Source: an uncultured Schlesneria sp. (GTDB lineage: Bacteria > Planctomycetota > Planctomycetia > Planctomycetales > Planctomycetaceae). Taken from it: a stretch of 64,000 nucleotides of DNA. The notes under the pieces are model-generated. The model was not told the origin of the DNA. It was given only the letters and a program-made list of their open reading frames with translations, and made no database searches. Numbering within the stretch: position 1 is the stretch's first letter; each line of letters opens with the position of its first letter. The DNA is taken from positions 1-64,000 of the forward strand of contig CAIVEI010000189.1 in NCBI GenBank assembly GCA_903904835.1, given 5' to 3'. Below are positions 26,146-35,431 of this stretch, in pieces. The translations under genes were made by a program, and so were the position numbers.

Positions 26146-27690
26146 ATGCCTGATCCGCAACGCCCTCACACTGCTGTCGGTCGCGTCTACCTGGTGGGTG
26201 CCGGCCCAGGCGATCCTGGGTTACTGACCTTGCGCGGAGCGGAATGCCTGGCGCGAGCTGATCTGGTGCTGTACGACGGTCTGGTGAATCCGCTTCTGTT
26301 GCGACACTCGCATGCGCTGGCGGAACAAACTTGCCGGGTTGACGGACCGGCTGGACGGGTATTGCGCCAGGACGAGATCAATCAGCGGCTGATTGAAGCG
26401 GCTCGTACTGGTAAAACGGTGGTTCGGTTGAAGGGGGGAGACCCGTTCATTTTTGGTCGCGGATCGGAAGAGGCGGCGGCACTTTCGGCTGCGGGAATTC
26501 CGTTTGAAGTCGTTCCCGGTATTACTGCTGCAACGGGAGCGGCTGTCTACACGGGGATCTCGCTGACTCATCGGGATCACGCTTCTGCCGTGGCGTTTGT
26601 CACCGGGCATGAAGATCCAACGAAGTCTACGTCTTTAGACTATCGTGCCTTGGCAACCTTTCCAGGGACACTCGTGTTTTATATGGGGCTGCATCGACTC
26701 GGTGCGATCGCTCAGTCGTTAATCGAAGCGGGCAAGCCGACGTCGACCCCGGTCTGTGTTGTCAGTCGTGCAACAACACCAAGACAGCGAACTGTAACGG
26801 GGACATTGGCAGACATTGCGCCGCTCGCCATCGCCGCTGATCTACATGCTCCGTCGCTGGTGATTGTCGGCGATTGTGTCCGCTTGCGAGAGCAAGCGCG
26901 ATGGTTTGAAGATCGCCCGTTATTTGGACAAGTGATCGGGATTCCTCGACCGGAAGAACAAGCGGACGAGACCGCTCTTCGAGCCGCCGAACTTGGCGCA
27001 CAGCCGGTTTTGCTTCCGACAATCGAAATCGTGCCCCCTGAAAGCTGGGGCGAGGTCGACGCGATGCTGTCGCGTTTGAACGAATTTGACTGGATCGTCT
27101 TTACCAGCGTGAACGGTGTGCATGGCCTTCTGGGTCGTTTGTGGGAAACTGGTCGAGACACGCGTGCGATTGCAAATGGGCGGCTGGCGACGATTGGACC
27201 CAGCACGGCAGCGGCACTCGAAAAATATTCTTTACGAGCGGATCTGATACCTGCAGAGTTTCGCGCGGAAGCCCTGGCCCGCGAGTTACGCCCTCACGTC
27301 GCTGGAAAAAAGGTGCTTTGGGCACGTGCCAGTCGCGGACGGGATGTTCTTCCCGTCGAACTGGCTGCGGCGGGAGCTTCTTTGACTCAACTCATTGTTT
27401 ATCAGAATCGTGATGTGGACCAGCTACCATCAAGCTCGCTTCAGCAGATTGAGCGAGGTGAGCTCAACTGGATCGGGTTATCAAGTCCCTCGATCGCTCG
27501 AAGTCTTGCATGTCTGTTAACCGATCAAGCAAAAATCTGGTTAGGCAAAAGAACAAAATTGGCGAGTATCAGTCCAGTGACATCAGCCGCAGCACGGGAG
27601 GTTGGGCTTCCGATCGACGCGGAAGCGACGGAATACACGTGGGAAGGGTTGTTTCAGGCCGTGATCACTGCGATTGCTGATAAGTCCTGA
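26146..27690 (+). CDS. cobA-hemD: Uroporphyrinogen-III C-methyltransferase / synthase fusion
   Basis: A 514-residue bifunctional protein for siroheme/cobalamin and heme precursors. Residues about 10-250 are the SAM-dependent methyltransferase (VGAGPGDPGLLTLRGAE, RLKGGDPFIFGRG, VVPGITAATGAA). Residues about 260-510 are a HemD-type synthase (a weakly conserved family) with EFDWIVFTSVNGV, TIGPSTAAAL and WIGLSSPSIARSL. This order, methyltransferase then synthase, is a known natural fusion. It may support the heavy heme demand of the neighbouring operon, though this link is only positional. Confidence 0.93.
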   Translation: MPDPQRPHTAVGRVYLVGAGPGDPGLLTLRGAECLARADLVLYDGLVNPLLLRHSHALAEQTCRVDGPAGRVLRQDEINQRLIEAARTGKTVVRLKGGDPFIFGRGSEEAAALSAAGIPFEVVPGITAATGAAVYTGISLTHRDHASAVAFVTGHEDPTKSTSLDYRALATFPGTLVFYMGLHRLGAIAQSLIEAGKPTSTPVCVVSRATTPRQRTVTGTLADIAPLAIAADLHAPSLVIVGDCVRLREQARWFEDRPLFGQVIGIPRPEEQADETALRAAELGAQPVLLPTIEIVPPESWGEVDAMLSRLNEFDWIVFTSVNGVHGLLGRLWETGRDTRAIANGRLATIGPSTAAALEKYSLRADLIPAEFRAEALARELRPHVAGKKVLWARASRGRDVLPVELAAAGASLTQLIVYQNRDVDQLPSSSLQQIERGELNWIGLSSPSIARSLACLLTDQAKIWLGKRTKLASISPVTSAAAREVGLPIDAEATEYTWEGLFQAVITAIADKS

Positions 27691-27717
27691 CGATTTGCAA
27701 TCGCGAAGAAAACCAAA

Positions 27718-28707
27718 ATGTCTAACTTCCTAGATGAACTTCGCGACGGACTGAAACGGTGCGATGTTTGTGAATCCCGGCTGTTAGTAGCCGTTTCCGG
27801 TGGTGCCGACAGTGTCGCACTGCTGCAGGGGCTGGGCGATCTCAGTTCGGAATTCTCGCTGGATTTATTCGTCGCCCATCTCAACCACCACTTAAGAGGC
27901 AAGGAAAGTGACGCAGATGCGAACTGGGTCAGTGAACTTGCAGCATCACTGAAACTTCCCTGTGAAATCGGAGAAATTCCGGAGGGGATTCTCGTTGCAG
28001 ATGCCAGCGGAATGGAAGAGCATGCCCGGCAACTTCGATATGGATTTCTTGAGATTTCAGCGACGAGATTCGGATGTGAAGCGATCGCTCTGGCCCACAC
28101 GGCAAACGATCAGGCGGAAACGGTATTGCACCACCTTTTTCGCGGGACGGGAATTGCCGGATTGAGTGGCATTCCGCCTGTGCGCTCAACCGCTTCGGGT
28201 CACCGACTGGTTCGCCCGATGCTTGCCGTTAATCGGGCGCACGTCGAAGAATTTCTGCACCAGCGAGGTCAAGCCTTTCGTACGGACCATTCCAACGCTG
28301 ATACCGCAATGACAAGAAACAAGCTTCGACATGTGATCCTCCCCCTGCTCCGTGAACAGATCAACCCTCAGATCGATGCCGCACTTTGTCGTTTGGCGGA
28401 ACAGTCAACGGATATTGACGAAGTTCTACACCACGCCGCATCGCAACTACTTGCACGTTGCCTGATGGATCGGCAACCAGACTCATGCCACATTGATGTC
28501 AGTTTCCTTGCAGACCAGCCTCGACATTTAATTCGAGAAACGTTTTGTGAGTTATGGCAAAAACAACACTGGTCACGTCAGGCGATGGGGTTTGCACATT
28601 GGAACCGATTGGCAGAGATGCTGATCACCCGAAAATCAGTCGATTTTCCCAACGGAATTGAAGCCCGGTTTCACTCTGATCGCTTGCTGGTGCTTCGCCG
28701 TGTCTGA
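27718..28707 (+). CDS. tilS: tRNA(Ile)-lysidine synthase
   Basis: Converts the wobble cytidine of tRNA-Ile(CAU) to lysidine using ATP and lysine. The N-type PP-loop is SGGADS (27-32). The family motifs HLNHHLRG and AHTANDQAETVLHHLFRGTGIAGLSGIP are present. At 329 residues it is nearer the short Aquifex-type enzyme than the longer E. coli one, with a reduced C-terminal region. It starts 27 bp after cobA-hemD on the same strand. Confidence 0.93.
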   Translation: MSNFLDELRDGLKRCDVCESRLLVAVSGGADSVALLQGLGDLSSEFSLDLFVAHLNHHLRGKESDADANWVSELAASLKLPCEIGEIPEGILVADASGMEEHARQLRYGFLEISATRFGCEAIALAHTANDQAETVLHHLFRGTGIAGLSGIPPVRSTASGHRLVRPMLAVNRAHVEEFLHQRGQAFRTDHSNADTAMTRNKLRHVILPLLREQINPQIDAALCRLAEQSTDIDEVLHHAASQLLARCLMDRQPDSCHIDVSFLADQPRHLIRETFCELWQKQHWSRQAMGFAHWNRLAEMLITRKSVDFPNGIEARFHSDRLLVLRRV

Positions 28708-28946
28708 CGTGCAAAGGCTTTTAAGTCAAACGTTTGTAAACTTACGGTTTTTCGGAGTTCTGAAGTTGGGTCATGCCGGTTAAACGGAATGAGTTCTCCC
28801 GGACGCATCAAGAACTACGTTCCCATTCATGGAAAGATGTCTCACAACCCGTTAGCATGCCATCCCTTTCGCCGGGTTCACTGGCGGCTGGCCGTCAGTG
28901 ACGGCAACGGAGTCGTTCGCAAGGATGCGCCTTCTCAAAACTTCTA

Positions 28947-30608
28947 ATGGTGGAAACAACAATGAGTGGTGGAAACAGTGAGAGTGTGGCACCCAACGCG
29001 CAGCGGCTGCTGTGGGCGGGGTTTATGGCGATTCTCGCCGCAGGCGTCGGTTTTGCGATCCGCGGTGGAATTTTCGACAACTGGCAAGCTGCGTACGGCT
29101 TTTCGAGTACTCAACTGGGTGCAATCGGTGGTGCCGGTTTTTCAGGATTCTGTTTCGGAATCATCATCGGCGGCGTGCTCTGTGACAAAATTGGTTACGG
29201 AAAACTGGTCGCGACAGCATTTGCCCTGCACGTTCTGTCAGCCGTTGTGACATTCGGTGCGTCGACGCCGGAAAACGCCTACAACGCGTTGTTCTGGGGG
29301 ATGTTTCTGTTTGCCTTGGCCAACGGATGTCTGGAAGCAGTCGCCAATCCTCTGGTGGCAACACTCTTCCCGAACAATCGAACCCACTACTTGAACATTC
29401 TGCACGCGAGCTGGCCTGCCGGATTGATCCTGGGTGGTATTCTCGGATGGGTTCTGGACGACCGCATGAAGCTCGACTGGAAGATTCAACTTTCGCTGTA
29501 TCTGATCCCGACCATCATCTACGGCATCATGTTCCTGGGTCAAAGCTTCCCAAAATCGGAAGCGTCGAAGAAGGGCCTGAAGCTGGGGGACATGCTTCAG
29601 GACGTTGGTATCCTCGGCGGTCTTGTTGTTTGCTTTCTGTTGTCGATGTTCCTGGGTGACGTTCTCAAGGGCATTCCCCAATTGGGCGAAGACAACGCGA
29701 AGTATATTGGGTACGCGGTTGGTGCGGGCTTGCTGCTCGCAGTTGGCTTCATCACCAAGTTTTCGATGGGATCGATTCTGCTGTTCATTTTGTTCATCAC
29801 TCACGCCCTGGTTGGTGCCGTTGAGCTGGGGACCGATGGCTGGATCCAGAACATCACCGGAAACATCCTGTCGTCTGAACAAGGTAAAATCCTGTTCGTG
29901 TTTACGTCTGCATTGATGTTTGCCTTGCGATTCTGTGCCGACTTCATCGAAAAGAAGATCGGTGTTTCGCCAGTCGGACTTCTGCTGACTTGTGCGATCC
30001 TGGCCTGTATCGGGCTGAACCTGACCAGCCGCATCGAGGCATTCAGCGGTGCATTACTTGCGTTGACGGTCTACGGCATTGGAAAAACGTTCTTCTGGCC
30101 AACCATGCTTGCTGTGGCCTCTGACCGCTTCCCTCGAACGGGTGCGATCGCGATCAGCATCATGGGTGGAATTGGAATGATGTCGGCAGGTTTGATCGGT
30201 TCGCCGGGATTGGGTTATTTCAAGGACCGATATTCGGGCGAAGCACTGCAAAAGGCCGACGCCGGGTTGCATGCGTCAAGCAAGGCCGAAAAGTCGAGTA
30301 AATTCCTTGTGTTCCCAGAGGCATACGGGCTGGACGGCAAGAAACTTGGAGCTGCGCAGAAAGAATTGGACAAAATTCGTGAAGAAGGTGCGACGGGCGA
30401 AGCCGCTCTGGCAAAACTGTCGCCGGACGACCGCAAGTTGATCGAATCCAGTATCAAAGGTGACCGGGATACTCTGGTCGCTGATTCCTTGATTCCAGCG
30501 ACCATGGCGGCGATCTACCTTTGTCTGTTGATCTACTTCAAGGCAATCGGCGGTTACAAGCCAGTAACGATTGAAACCGGAACGTCATTGGGAACAGCCG
30601 AAAGCTGA
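28947..30608 (+). CDS. MFS transporter
   Basis: A 553-residue permease with about 12 membrane helices. The first loop has [13 protein letters not shown], matching the MFS GxLxDRxGxR signature. A TM4-5 stretch [10 protein letters not shown] resembles FucP-like sugar transporters. Between helices about 11 and 12 there is a polar insert of roughly 80 residues (about 435-515) with charged helices. The start may instead be the ATG at 28962, which has GGTGGA upstream. The substrate is unknown. A clear intrinsic terminator lies 50 bp after the stop. Confidence 0.85.
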   Translation: MVETTMSGGNSESVAPNAQRLLWAGFMAILAAGVGFAIRGGIFDNWQAAYGFSSTQLGAIGGAGFSGFCFGIIIGGVLCDKIGYGKLVATAFALHVLSAVVTFGASTPENAYNALFWGMFLFALANGCLEAVANPLVATLFPNNRTHYLNILHASWPAGLILGGILGWVLDDRMKLDWKIQLSLYLIPTIIYGIMFLGQSFPKSEASKKGLKLGDMLQDVGILGGLVVCFLLSMFLGDVLKGIPQLGEDNAKYIGYAVGAGLLLAVGFITKFSMGSILLFILFITHALVGAVELGTDGWIQNITGNILSSEQGKILFVFTSALMFALRFCADFIEKKIGVSPVGLLLTCAILACIGLNLTSRIEAFSGALLALTVYGIGKTFFWPTMLAVASDRFPRTGAIAISIMGGIGMMSAGLIGSPGLGYFKDRYSGEALQKADAGLHASSKAEKSSKFLVFPEAYGLDGKKLGAAQKELDKIREEGATGEAALAKLSPDDRKLIESSIKGDRDTLVADSLIPATMAAIYLCLLIYFKAIGGYKPVTIETGTSLGTAES

Positions 30609-30657
30609 ATCTGAGCTTCGTTTTAATCAATGAGACAGTCTGAGTTGATCTTCTTTT

Positions 30658-30696
30658 CAGCCGGGGGTATCTGACATGATACTTCCGGCTGTTTTT
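30658..30696 (+). terminator. Rho-independent terminator of the MFS gene
   Basis: Stem CAGCCGG (30658-30664) pairs with CCGGCTG (30685-30691), with an inner GTAT/ATAC pairing, and is followed at once by TTTTT (30692-30696). It lies 50 bp beyond the MFS stop and separates that gene from bioF. Confidence 0.85.
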
Positions 30697-30760
30697 ACAA
30701 TGATTTCAGACGTGTCTTGTTCATCTCAATTCCTCTGTCGAAATCGGCCGAAAAACTGCG

Positions 30761-31939
30761 ATGAACGATCTTCTCGACTGGCTTCCGAACGAACTTCAAA
30801 AACTGTCCGAGGAAGGACTGTTTCGACGTCGTCGCGAGGTCAAACCAATCGAGGGAGGACGATTCTTCATTGATGGACGCGAAGCGTGGGATTTCGCATC
30901 GAATGACTACCTCAGCCTTGCCAACGATCCGCGAGTTGTCGCGGCGGCAGCGGAGGGACTTCGCTCGCACGGCGTTGGGGCAAAAGCCAGTCCGCTGGTG
31001 TCGGGCCGAACTGATCTGCATGTGAAGCTTGAGCGAGCATTAGCCGCTTTCGAAGGGACAGAAGCTGCGATCTTGTTTCCAACGGGGATGGCGGCCAACG
31101 TCGGAACGGTTGCAGCTTTGGCGGGCGACGGCGATTCGGTTTTTTGTGATCGATGGAATCATGCCAGCCTTGTTGATGGTTGCCGACTGTCGGGAGCTCG
31201 GCTTCGCGTCTATCGGCACGATGATTTAAAAGGGTTACATCAGTCATTGGCTCGTGAGTCGGCTCGACGTAAGTTTCTGGTTACCGACAGCGTATTCAGC
31301 ATGGATGGCGATCTGGCACCGCTTCTTGACCTGTGCGACATTGCGGAGAAGTATGAAACAACCGTGATACTCGATGAAGCTCACGGAACGGGGGTTTTTG
31401 GCGAACGGGGTCGTGGCGTAGCTGAACTGCAGAATGTGGAAGACCGGATCGGGGTTCGGATCGGAACCTTGAGTAAGTCCATCGGATCACTCGGCGGCTT
31501 CGTGACCGGCAGCCAGACTTTGATCGATTACTTGTGGAACAAAGCCCGAACACAGATTTATTCGACTTCGCTTCCTCCGTCCCTTGTTGCGGCAGCGACG
31601 GCGGCCCTGGAAATCGTTCAGTCAGAACCGTCCAGACGTGACCGACTTCACGCCATCTGCCGACAATTTCGAGATCAGCTTGCCAGCAATGGCGTCGTCC
31701 CCTTCCCTGGTTCTGTTGGGCCGATTGTCCCCATTATGCTGCAAGAACCTCAGGCCGCAATGAATGTCGCCGAACGACTTCTGGAAAACGGTTTTCTGGT
31801 TGGAGCGATCCGACCTCCGACAGTCCCTAAAGGAACATCGCGGTTGAGGGTTACACTGCACAGCGGCCTGCCGGAAGAAGTCGTGACGAGTTTGGCCGTG
31901 AAAATTGGTGAATTGATACGTTTACCTCGAGCGACATGA
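30761..31939 (+). CDS. bioF: 8-amino-7-oxononanoate synthase (BioF-like)
   Basis: A 392-residue PLP-dependent alpha-oxoamine synthase. The PLP lysine is K239 (TLSKSIGSLGG), the cofactor-stacking/aspartate motif DEAHGTGVFG (205-214), and substrate residues NDYLSLAND (48-56). BioF condenses pimeloyl-ACP/CoA with alanine in biotin synthesis. The related glycine C-acetyltransferase and serine palmitoyltransferase share the fold. I prefer BioF from overall pattern and length, but no other biotin gene is nearby. Confidence 0.8.
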   Translation: MNDLLDWLPNELQKLSEEGLFRRRREVKPIEGGRFFIDGREAWDFASNDYLSLANDPRVVAAAAEGLRSHGVGAKASPLVSGRTDLHVKLERALAAFEGTEAAILFPTGMAANVGTVAALAGDGDSVFCDRWNHASLVDGCRLSGARLRVYRHDDLKGLHQSLARESARRKFLVTDSVFSMDGDLAPLLDLCDIAEKYETTVILDEAHGTGVFGERGRGVAELQNVEDRIGVRIGTLSKSIGSLGGFVTGSQTLIDYLWNKARTQIYSTSLPPSLVAAATAALEIVQSEPSRRDRLHAICRQFRDQLASNGVVPFPGSVGPIVPIMLQEPQAAMNVAERLLENGFLVGAIRPPTVPKGTSRLRVTLHSGLPEEVVTSLAVKIGELIRLPRAT

Positions 31940-32057
31940 GATGTCCAATGTTTGAGTTCCGTCGGGGCATTTGTTAACGTCGGCGTGATGAATAACCTTG
32001 TCTTTGCCTTGGTGAGATTGGGATCACTTTAGACCGTTTGGTCTTGGACGCGTAAAC

Positions 32058-32393
32058 ATGACGATTTTCAAACGCATCATTGATCGTGAGATCCCCGCCG
32101 AGATCCTGTTCGAAGACGAACAATGCCTCGCGTTTCGGGATATCAATGGCCAGGCACCAACTCATGTTTTGATCATCCCCAAGAAAGAAATCCCTTCGCT
32201 GGCTGATTCGACGGATGACGATGAACCGCTTCTGGGACATCTACTTTGCGTCGCCCGCAAGCTCGCTGTTCAATTGCAATTGACCGATGGCTATCGAACA
32301 GTCATCAACTGCGGCCGAAATGGAGGCCAGTCGGTGAACCACCTTCATATCCATCTGCTCGGTGGACGACCTCTTAGTTGGCCTCCAGGTTAA
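32058..32393 (+). CDS. HIT family nucleotide-binding protein
   Basis: A 111-residue Hint-like protein of the purine-nucleotide phosphoramidase branch. The triad is HLHIHLLGG near residues 96-104. Family motifs [18 protein letters not shown] and [12 protein letters not shown] are intact, and the length is usual. It probably acts in the cytoplasm as an AMP-lysine or similar phosphoramidase. It lies alone between bioF and the DUF3500 gene. Confidence 0.93.
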   Translation: MTIFKRIIDREIPAEILFEDEQCLAFRDINGQAPTHVLIIPKKEIPSLADSTDDDEPLLGHLLCVARKLAVQLQLTDGYRTVINCGRNGGQSVNHLHIHLLGGRPLSWPPG

Positions 32394-32476
32394 CGATACT
32401 CAGTTGAGAATCTGGTTGATGAATTTCACCAGAATGATCCCCCTACCCTCATGTTTCACACCTTAGGAAAAAAATC

Positions 32477-33511
32477 ATGGCAACTCGGAAGCTGGTTCTT
32501 GCTTTTACAGTCGTCGTCGCAATGGGGGCACTGTTAGTTGCTCAGTCCCAACCGGTTCCCAAGACGGGACTCGGAATGACGGAAGCGGCAAAGGGGTATC
32601 TTGCGGCAATTACGCCTGACCAGGTGAAAGTGACGTCGTTCAAATACGATGATCCTGAGCGATTGAACTGGCATTTTATTCCTCGCGAGCGAAAAGGGCT
32701 GCCGCTCAAGGCTTTGGAAGGAGCACCGCTCCAGGCCGCTCAAAAACTGATCCGTAGCGGTCTTTCGGAAGCGGGCTACGATCAGGTTTTGAACGTGATG
32801 AGTCTTGAAGAAGTCCTGTATCTGATCGAACCGGGCGAACGAGCCTATCGACGTGATCGCCGCGATCCCGGCAAATACTACATCAGCATTTTCGGGACTC
32901 CATCCGAAACCGGCTTGTGGGGCTGGCGAGTCGAAGGTCATCACCTGTGCCTCAATTTCAGCGTCAAAGACGGCAAGGTGATTGGCAGTACGCCCGAGTT
33001 CTTCGGAGCCAACCCCGGCACGATCGAAGCTGGTAAGGGACGAACGATCCGAGTCCTGGGACCTGAAGAGGATATCGCTCGCCAGATTCTGAAACTCTGT
33101 AATCCTGAACAGCAAAAGTTGTGCTGGGTCAGCAAAGAAGCCCCTGGCGAAGTTCCGTTAGGTCCTGTCGCAGCACAGCCAAATCCACAAGCTGTCGTCG
33201 GCGAAGCGGTCGGCCTTCCTGTCAGCAAGATGTCCGATGACCAGAAGAAATTGATGCAGGAACTACTGGGCGAGTACCTGAAGAACCTGCCTGTCGATGT
33301 CGAAGCGGAACGCCTTGCCGCATTAAATTCAGCAGGCTTGGATAAGATCACCTTTGCCTGGTACGGCGAACCTGATCTGCATCAGGCACACCACTACCGA
33401 GTGCAGGGACCGACGTTCGTCATCGAATACAACAACACCCAGAACAACGCCAATCACGTCCATTCGATGTGGCGAAACCTTGCCGGAGATTTCGCGCTGC
33501 CCGCGAAATAA
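32477..33511 (+). CDS. DUF3500 exported protein
   Basis: A 344-residue protein with an N-terminal signal (LVLAFTVVVAMGALLVAQ). The DUF3500 pattern is clear: NWHFIPRERKGLPLKAL, DPGKYYISIFGTP, WGWRVEGHHLCLNF, FFGANPG, and near the end FEYNNTQN-type IEYNNTQNNANHVHSMWR. The histidines in the last part suggest a metal site, but no function is established for the family as far as I know. It ends facing a DJ-1 gene across a shared terminator. Confidence 0.85.
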   Translation: MATRKLVLAFTVVVAMGALLVAQSQPVPKTGLGMTEAAKGYLAAITPDQVKVTSFKYDDPERLNWHFIPRERKGLPLKALEGAPLQAAQKLIRSGLSEAGYDQVLNVMSLEEVLYLIEPGERAYRRDRRDPGKYYISIFGTPSETGLWGWRVEGHHLCLNFSVKDGKVIGSTPEFFGANPGTIEAGKGRTIRVLGPEEDIARQILKLCNPEQQKLCWVSKEAPGEVPLGPVAAQPNPQAVVGEAVGLPVSKMSDDQKKLMQELLGEYLKNLPVDVEAERLAALNSAGLDKITFAWYGEPDLHQAHHYRVQGPTFVIEYNNTQNNANHVHSMWRNLAGDFALPAK

Positions 33512-33568
33512 CCGTCAATGAGTGATGCGAAAACTTGTTTCGTATCACAGCAAAAAAAAGCCAAGTGC

Positions 33569-33598
33569 CACTGCTTGACCGTCTTCGGTCAAGCAGTG
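33569..33598. terminator. Shared terminator between convergent genes
   Basis: Perfect 13-bp stem CACTGCTTGACCG / CGGTCAAGCAGTG with a 4-nt loop. On the minus strand it is followed, nine bases on, by a run of eight T (33552-33559 read in reverse), so it best serves the DJ-1 gene, though its stop codon lies only 5 bp away. It also lies 57 bp after the DUF3500 stop. Confidence 0.75.
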
Positions 33599-33603
33599 CT
33601 CTA

Positions 33604-34188
33604 TTAACCAATCTCAAACTTCGCCCCGAGTATTTTGGCGAATTCTCTGAGCCAGGCAGGATGAGCCGGCCATGCGGGGGCTGTGACGAAGTTCCCGTCG
33701 ACGTACGCCTGATCGACGGGGACAGCCACATATTGCCCACCTGCTGCCGTGATTTCCGGGCCGCAGGCGGGATAGGCCGTGCAGCGGCGACCTTTCGTGA
33801 CTCCGGCCGCCGTCAGCAACTGAGCACCGTGACAGATCGCTGCGATCGGTTTCTGATCTTTGGCGAATGATCGGATCAGATCTAGAACTTCTTCGTTCAA
33901 TCGCAGATATTCGGGTGCTCGACCGCCGGGAATTACGAGTCCCGCGTAATCGCTGGCTTTGATTTCAGCAAAGGTCACGTTCAACGTGAAATTGTGGCCT
34001 CGTTTTTCGCTATAGGTCTGATCCCCTTCGAAATCATGGATCGCAGTGCGGATTTTATCTCCCGCTTTTTTGCCAGGACAGACGGCGTCGACCTGATAGC
34101 CGACAAACGACAACGCTTGGAATGGCACCATAATTTCGTAGTCTTCGACAAAGTCTCCTGCGATGAGCAATAATTTCTTGGATGACAT
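33604..34188 (-). CDS. DJ-1/PfpI family protein
   Basis: A 194-residue class-I glutamine amidotransferase-like protein. The nucleophile-elbow cysteine is in [10 protein letters not shown], and the acidic residue partner in [13 protein letters not shown]. Members include deglycase/chaperone-like DJ-1, PfpI peptidase-like proteins and general stress protein 18. The exact activity is not decided from sequence. Length is usual. No operon partner is apparent. Confidence 0.9.
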   Translation of the reverse strand: MSSKKLLLIAGDFVEDYEIMVPFQALSFVGYQVDAVCPGKKAGDKIRTAIHDFEGDQTYSEKRGHNFTLNVTFAEIKASDYAGLVIPGGRAPEYLRLNEEVLDLIRSFAKDQKPIAAICHGAQLLTAAGVTKGRRCTAYPACGPEITAAGGQYVAVPVDQAYVDGNFVTAPAWPAHPAWLREFAKILGAKFEIG

Positions 34189-34249
34189 TGGAGTGACCTT
34201 TCTTTTTCAAATTGCGATTTGAGGTCGATCAAATGAGACGGGTTGTCGA

Positions 34250-34345
34250 GCCCCTTCAGGGCATTCCGTTTCGTTGTGATCGTTACCCAGGGCGGCGCTC
34301 AAAGACGAGCTTGCCCTGGGCTGGTATCTGTTGCCCATTCAGGGC
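34250..34345. repeat. Three-hairpin intergenic element
   Basis: Three successive inverted repeats in the 300-bp gap between the DJ-1 and DUF58 genes. GCCC-CTTCA-GGGC is at 34250-34262. CCCAGGGC (34286-34293) pairs with GCCCTGGG (34313-34320), with an inner GCTC/GAGC. TTGCCC-ATTCA-GGGCAA is at 34331-34347. The first and last share the TTCAGGGC half, so the element has an internally repeated design. Confidence 0.7.
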
Positions 34346-34465
34346 AATAAGACCTTTTGTGGTGACGATGTTTGAATCGATGCCTTTTTGACGCAATAAA
34401 ACATCTTCAAAGGAATACCATGTTTCATCCGTTAACTATTAGCCGCTGAGGTAAAATTTTGCGTT

Positions 34466-34490
34466 GAGGCTGGAAGTCTCCACTACGGTT
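34466..34490 (+). repeat. GAGGCTGGAAG-type dispersed repeat copy
   Basis: GAGGCTGGAAG followed by TCTCCACTACGG abuts the stop codon of the DUF58 gene. A related copy (GGAGGCTGGAAG, ACTCTGCTACG) overlaps the stop codon of the VOC gene near 40294-40319. The core pairs with itself (GGCTGGAAG..CT.C), so it can fold weakly. Confidence 0.6.
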
Positions 34491-35403
34491 ATCTCTGTCG
34501 CTTGCGTTGAACTCGCATTGAGAGAAATTCGCCCAATGCCTTCTGGTATGGTTGATCGGTCGTGAGTGACAGAAAGTCGATTCCGGCCGAACCGCATTGT
34601 TTGATCAGTCCCTCGCGGAATGCTTTGAATCGTGACAGATACAATTTCCGCAATCGGTGCGGATCGGCGAGGATCTCCTGGCCTGCTTTTTCGAGGTTTC
34701 GAAATTGAGTTGGCTGGGTATACGGAAACTCTTCTTCCTCCGGGGCTGTGATTTGAAACAGGACCACTTCATGCCGTGCCATCCTCAGTTGTTTCAACGC
34801 CGCAGCGAATGAGTCGAGATTGTCAAAACCGTCGGTGAATAGAAACACCAGACACCGGCGCTTCAGCGATGGCAAAATCTGAGCGACGATGTTGCCGAGA
34901 CTCCCTTCCTGGCCCGGGCGACGAGCCTGCAGTAGCCTGACGATCTGGCCGAACGTTTCGCGATTTGTTGACGGTTCCCACCTGTCTTCCACCTTCGTGT
35001 CGAACGTAATTAATCCGCATCCATCACGTTGGCTCAGCAATAGATAGGCAAGCGCTGCTGCCAGTTGTCGAGCGTAGTCGAATTTGCTGATCGTCTTTCC
35101 GCGAAACGCCATGCTGCCGGAACAGTCGACCAACAGGTACGCGCGTAGATTTGTCTCTTCTTCGTATTCCTTGACGTAGTAATGGCCAGTCTTGCCGTAC
35201 GCTCGCCAGTCGATATGGCGGATCTCGTCGCCAGGGTAATACTGCCGGTGCTCAACGAATTCAACACTGGACCCTTTGAACGGGCTTTTGTGTTGCCCGA
35301 TCATGTACCCTTCGACAATCATCTTGGCGACGACTTCCAGCCCGCCAAATCGAGCGAGTGCCGTTGGATCGTCAAGCGATGCCGGGTTTTTTGAGCCAAA
35401 CAT
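34489..35403 (-). CDS. DUF58 / von Willebrand A-like protein
   Basis: A 304-residue protein of the DUF58 family. The family core EFVEHRQYYPGDEIRHIDWRAYGKTG lies near residues 47-72 (only part quoted: HRQYYPGDEIRHIDW). A vWA-like domain follows with the metal-site DCSGSMAF. There is no membrane segment. DUF58 proteins usually sit with MoxR ATPases and vWA membrane proteins; none is visible beside this copy, though it is next to an S41 peptidase. Confidence 0.9.
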   Translation of the reverse strand: MFGSKNPASLDDPTALARFGGLEVVAKMIVEGYMIGQHKSPFKGSSVEFVEHRQYYPGDEIRHIDWRAYGKTGHYYVKEYEEETNLRAYLLVDCSGSMAFRGKTISKFDYARQLAAALAYLLLSQRDGCGLITFDTKVEDRWEPSTNRETFGQIVRLLQARRPGQEGSLGNIVAQILPSLKRRCLVFLFTDGFDNLDSFAAALKQLRMARHEVVLFQITAPEEEEFPYTQPTQFRNLEKAGQEILADPHRLRKLYLSRFKAFREGLIKQCGSAGIDFLSLTTDQPYQKALGEFLSMRVQRKRQR

Positions 35404-35431
35404 GAATTGACTCGTTAAAAAAGGGAATCAC

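Noticed and set aside
29238-29882. 214-codon minus-strand frame
   Set aside because: Antisense shadow of the MFS transporter; Gln/Arg-rich and without domains.
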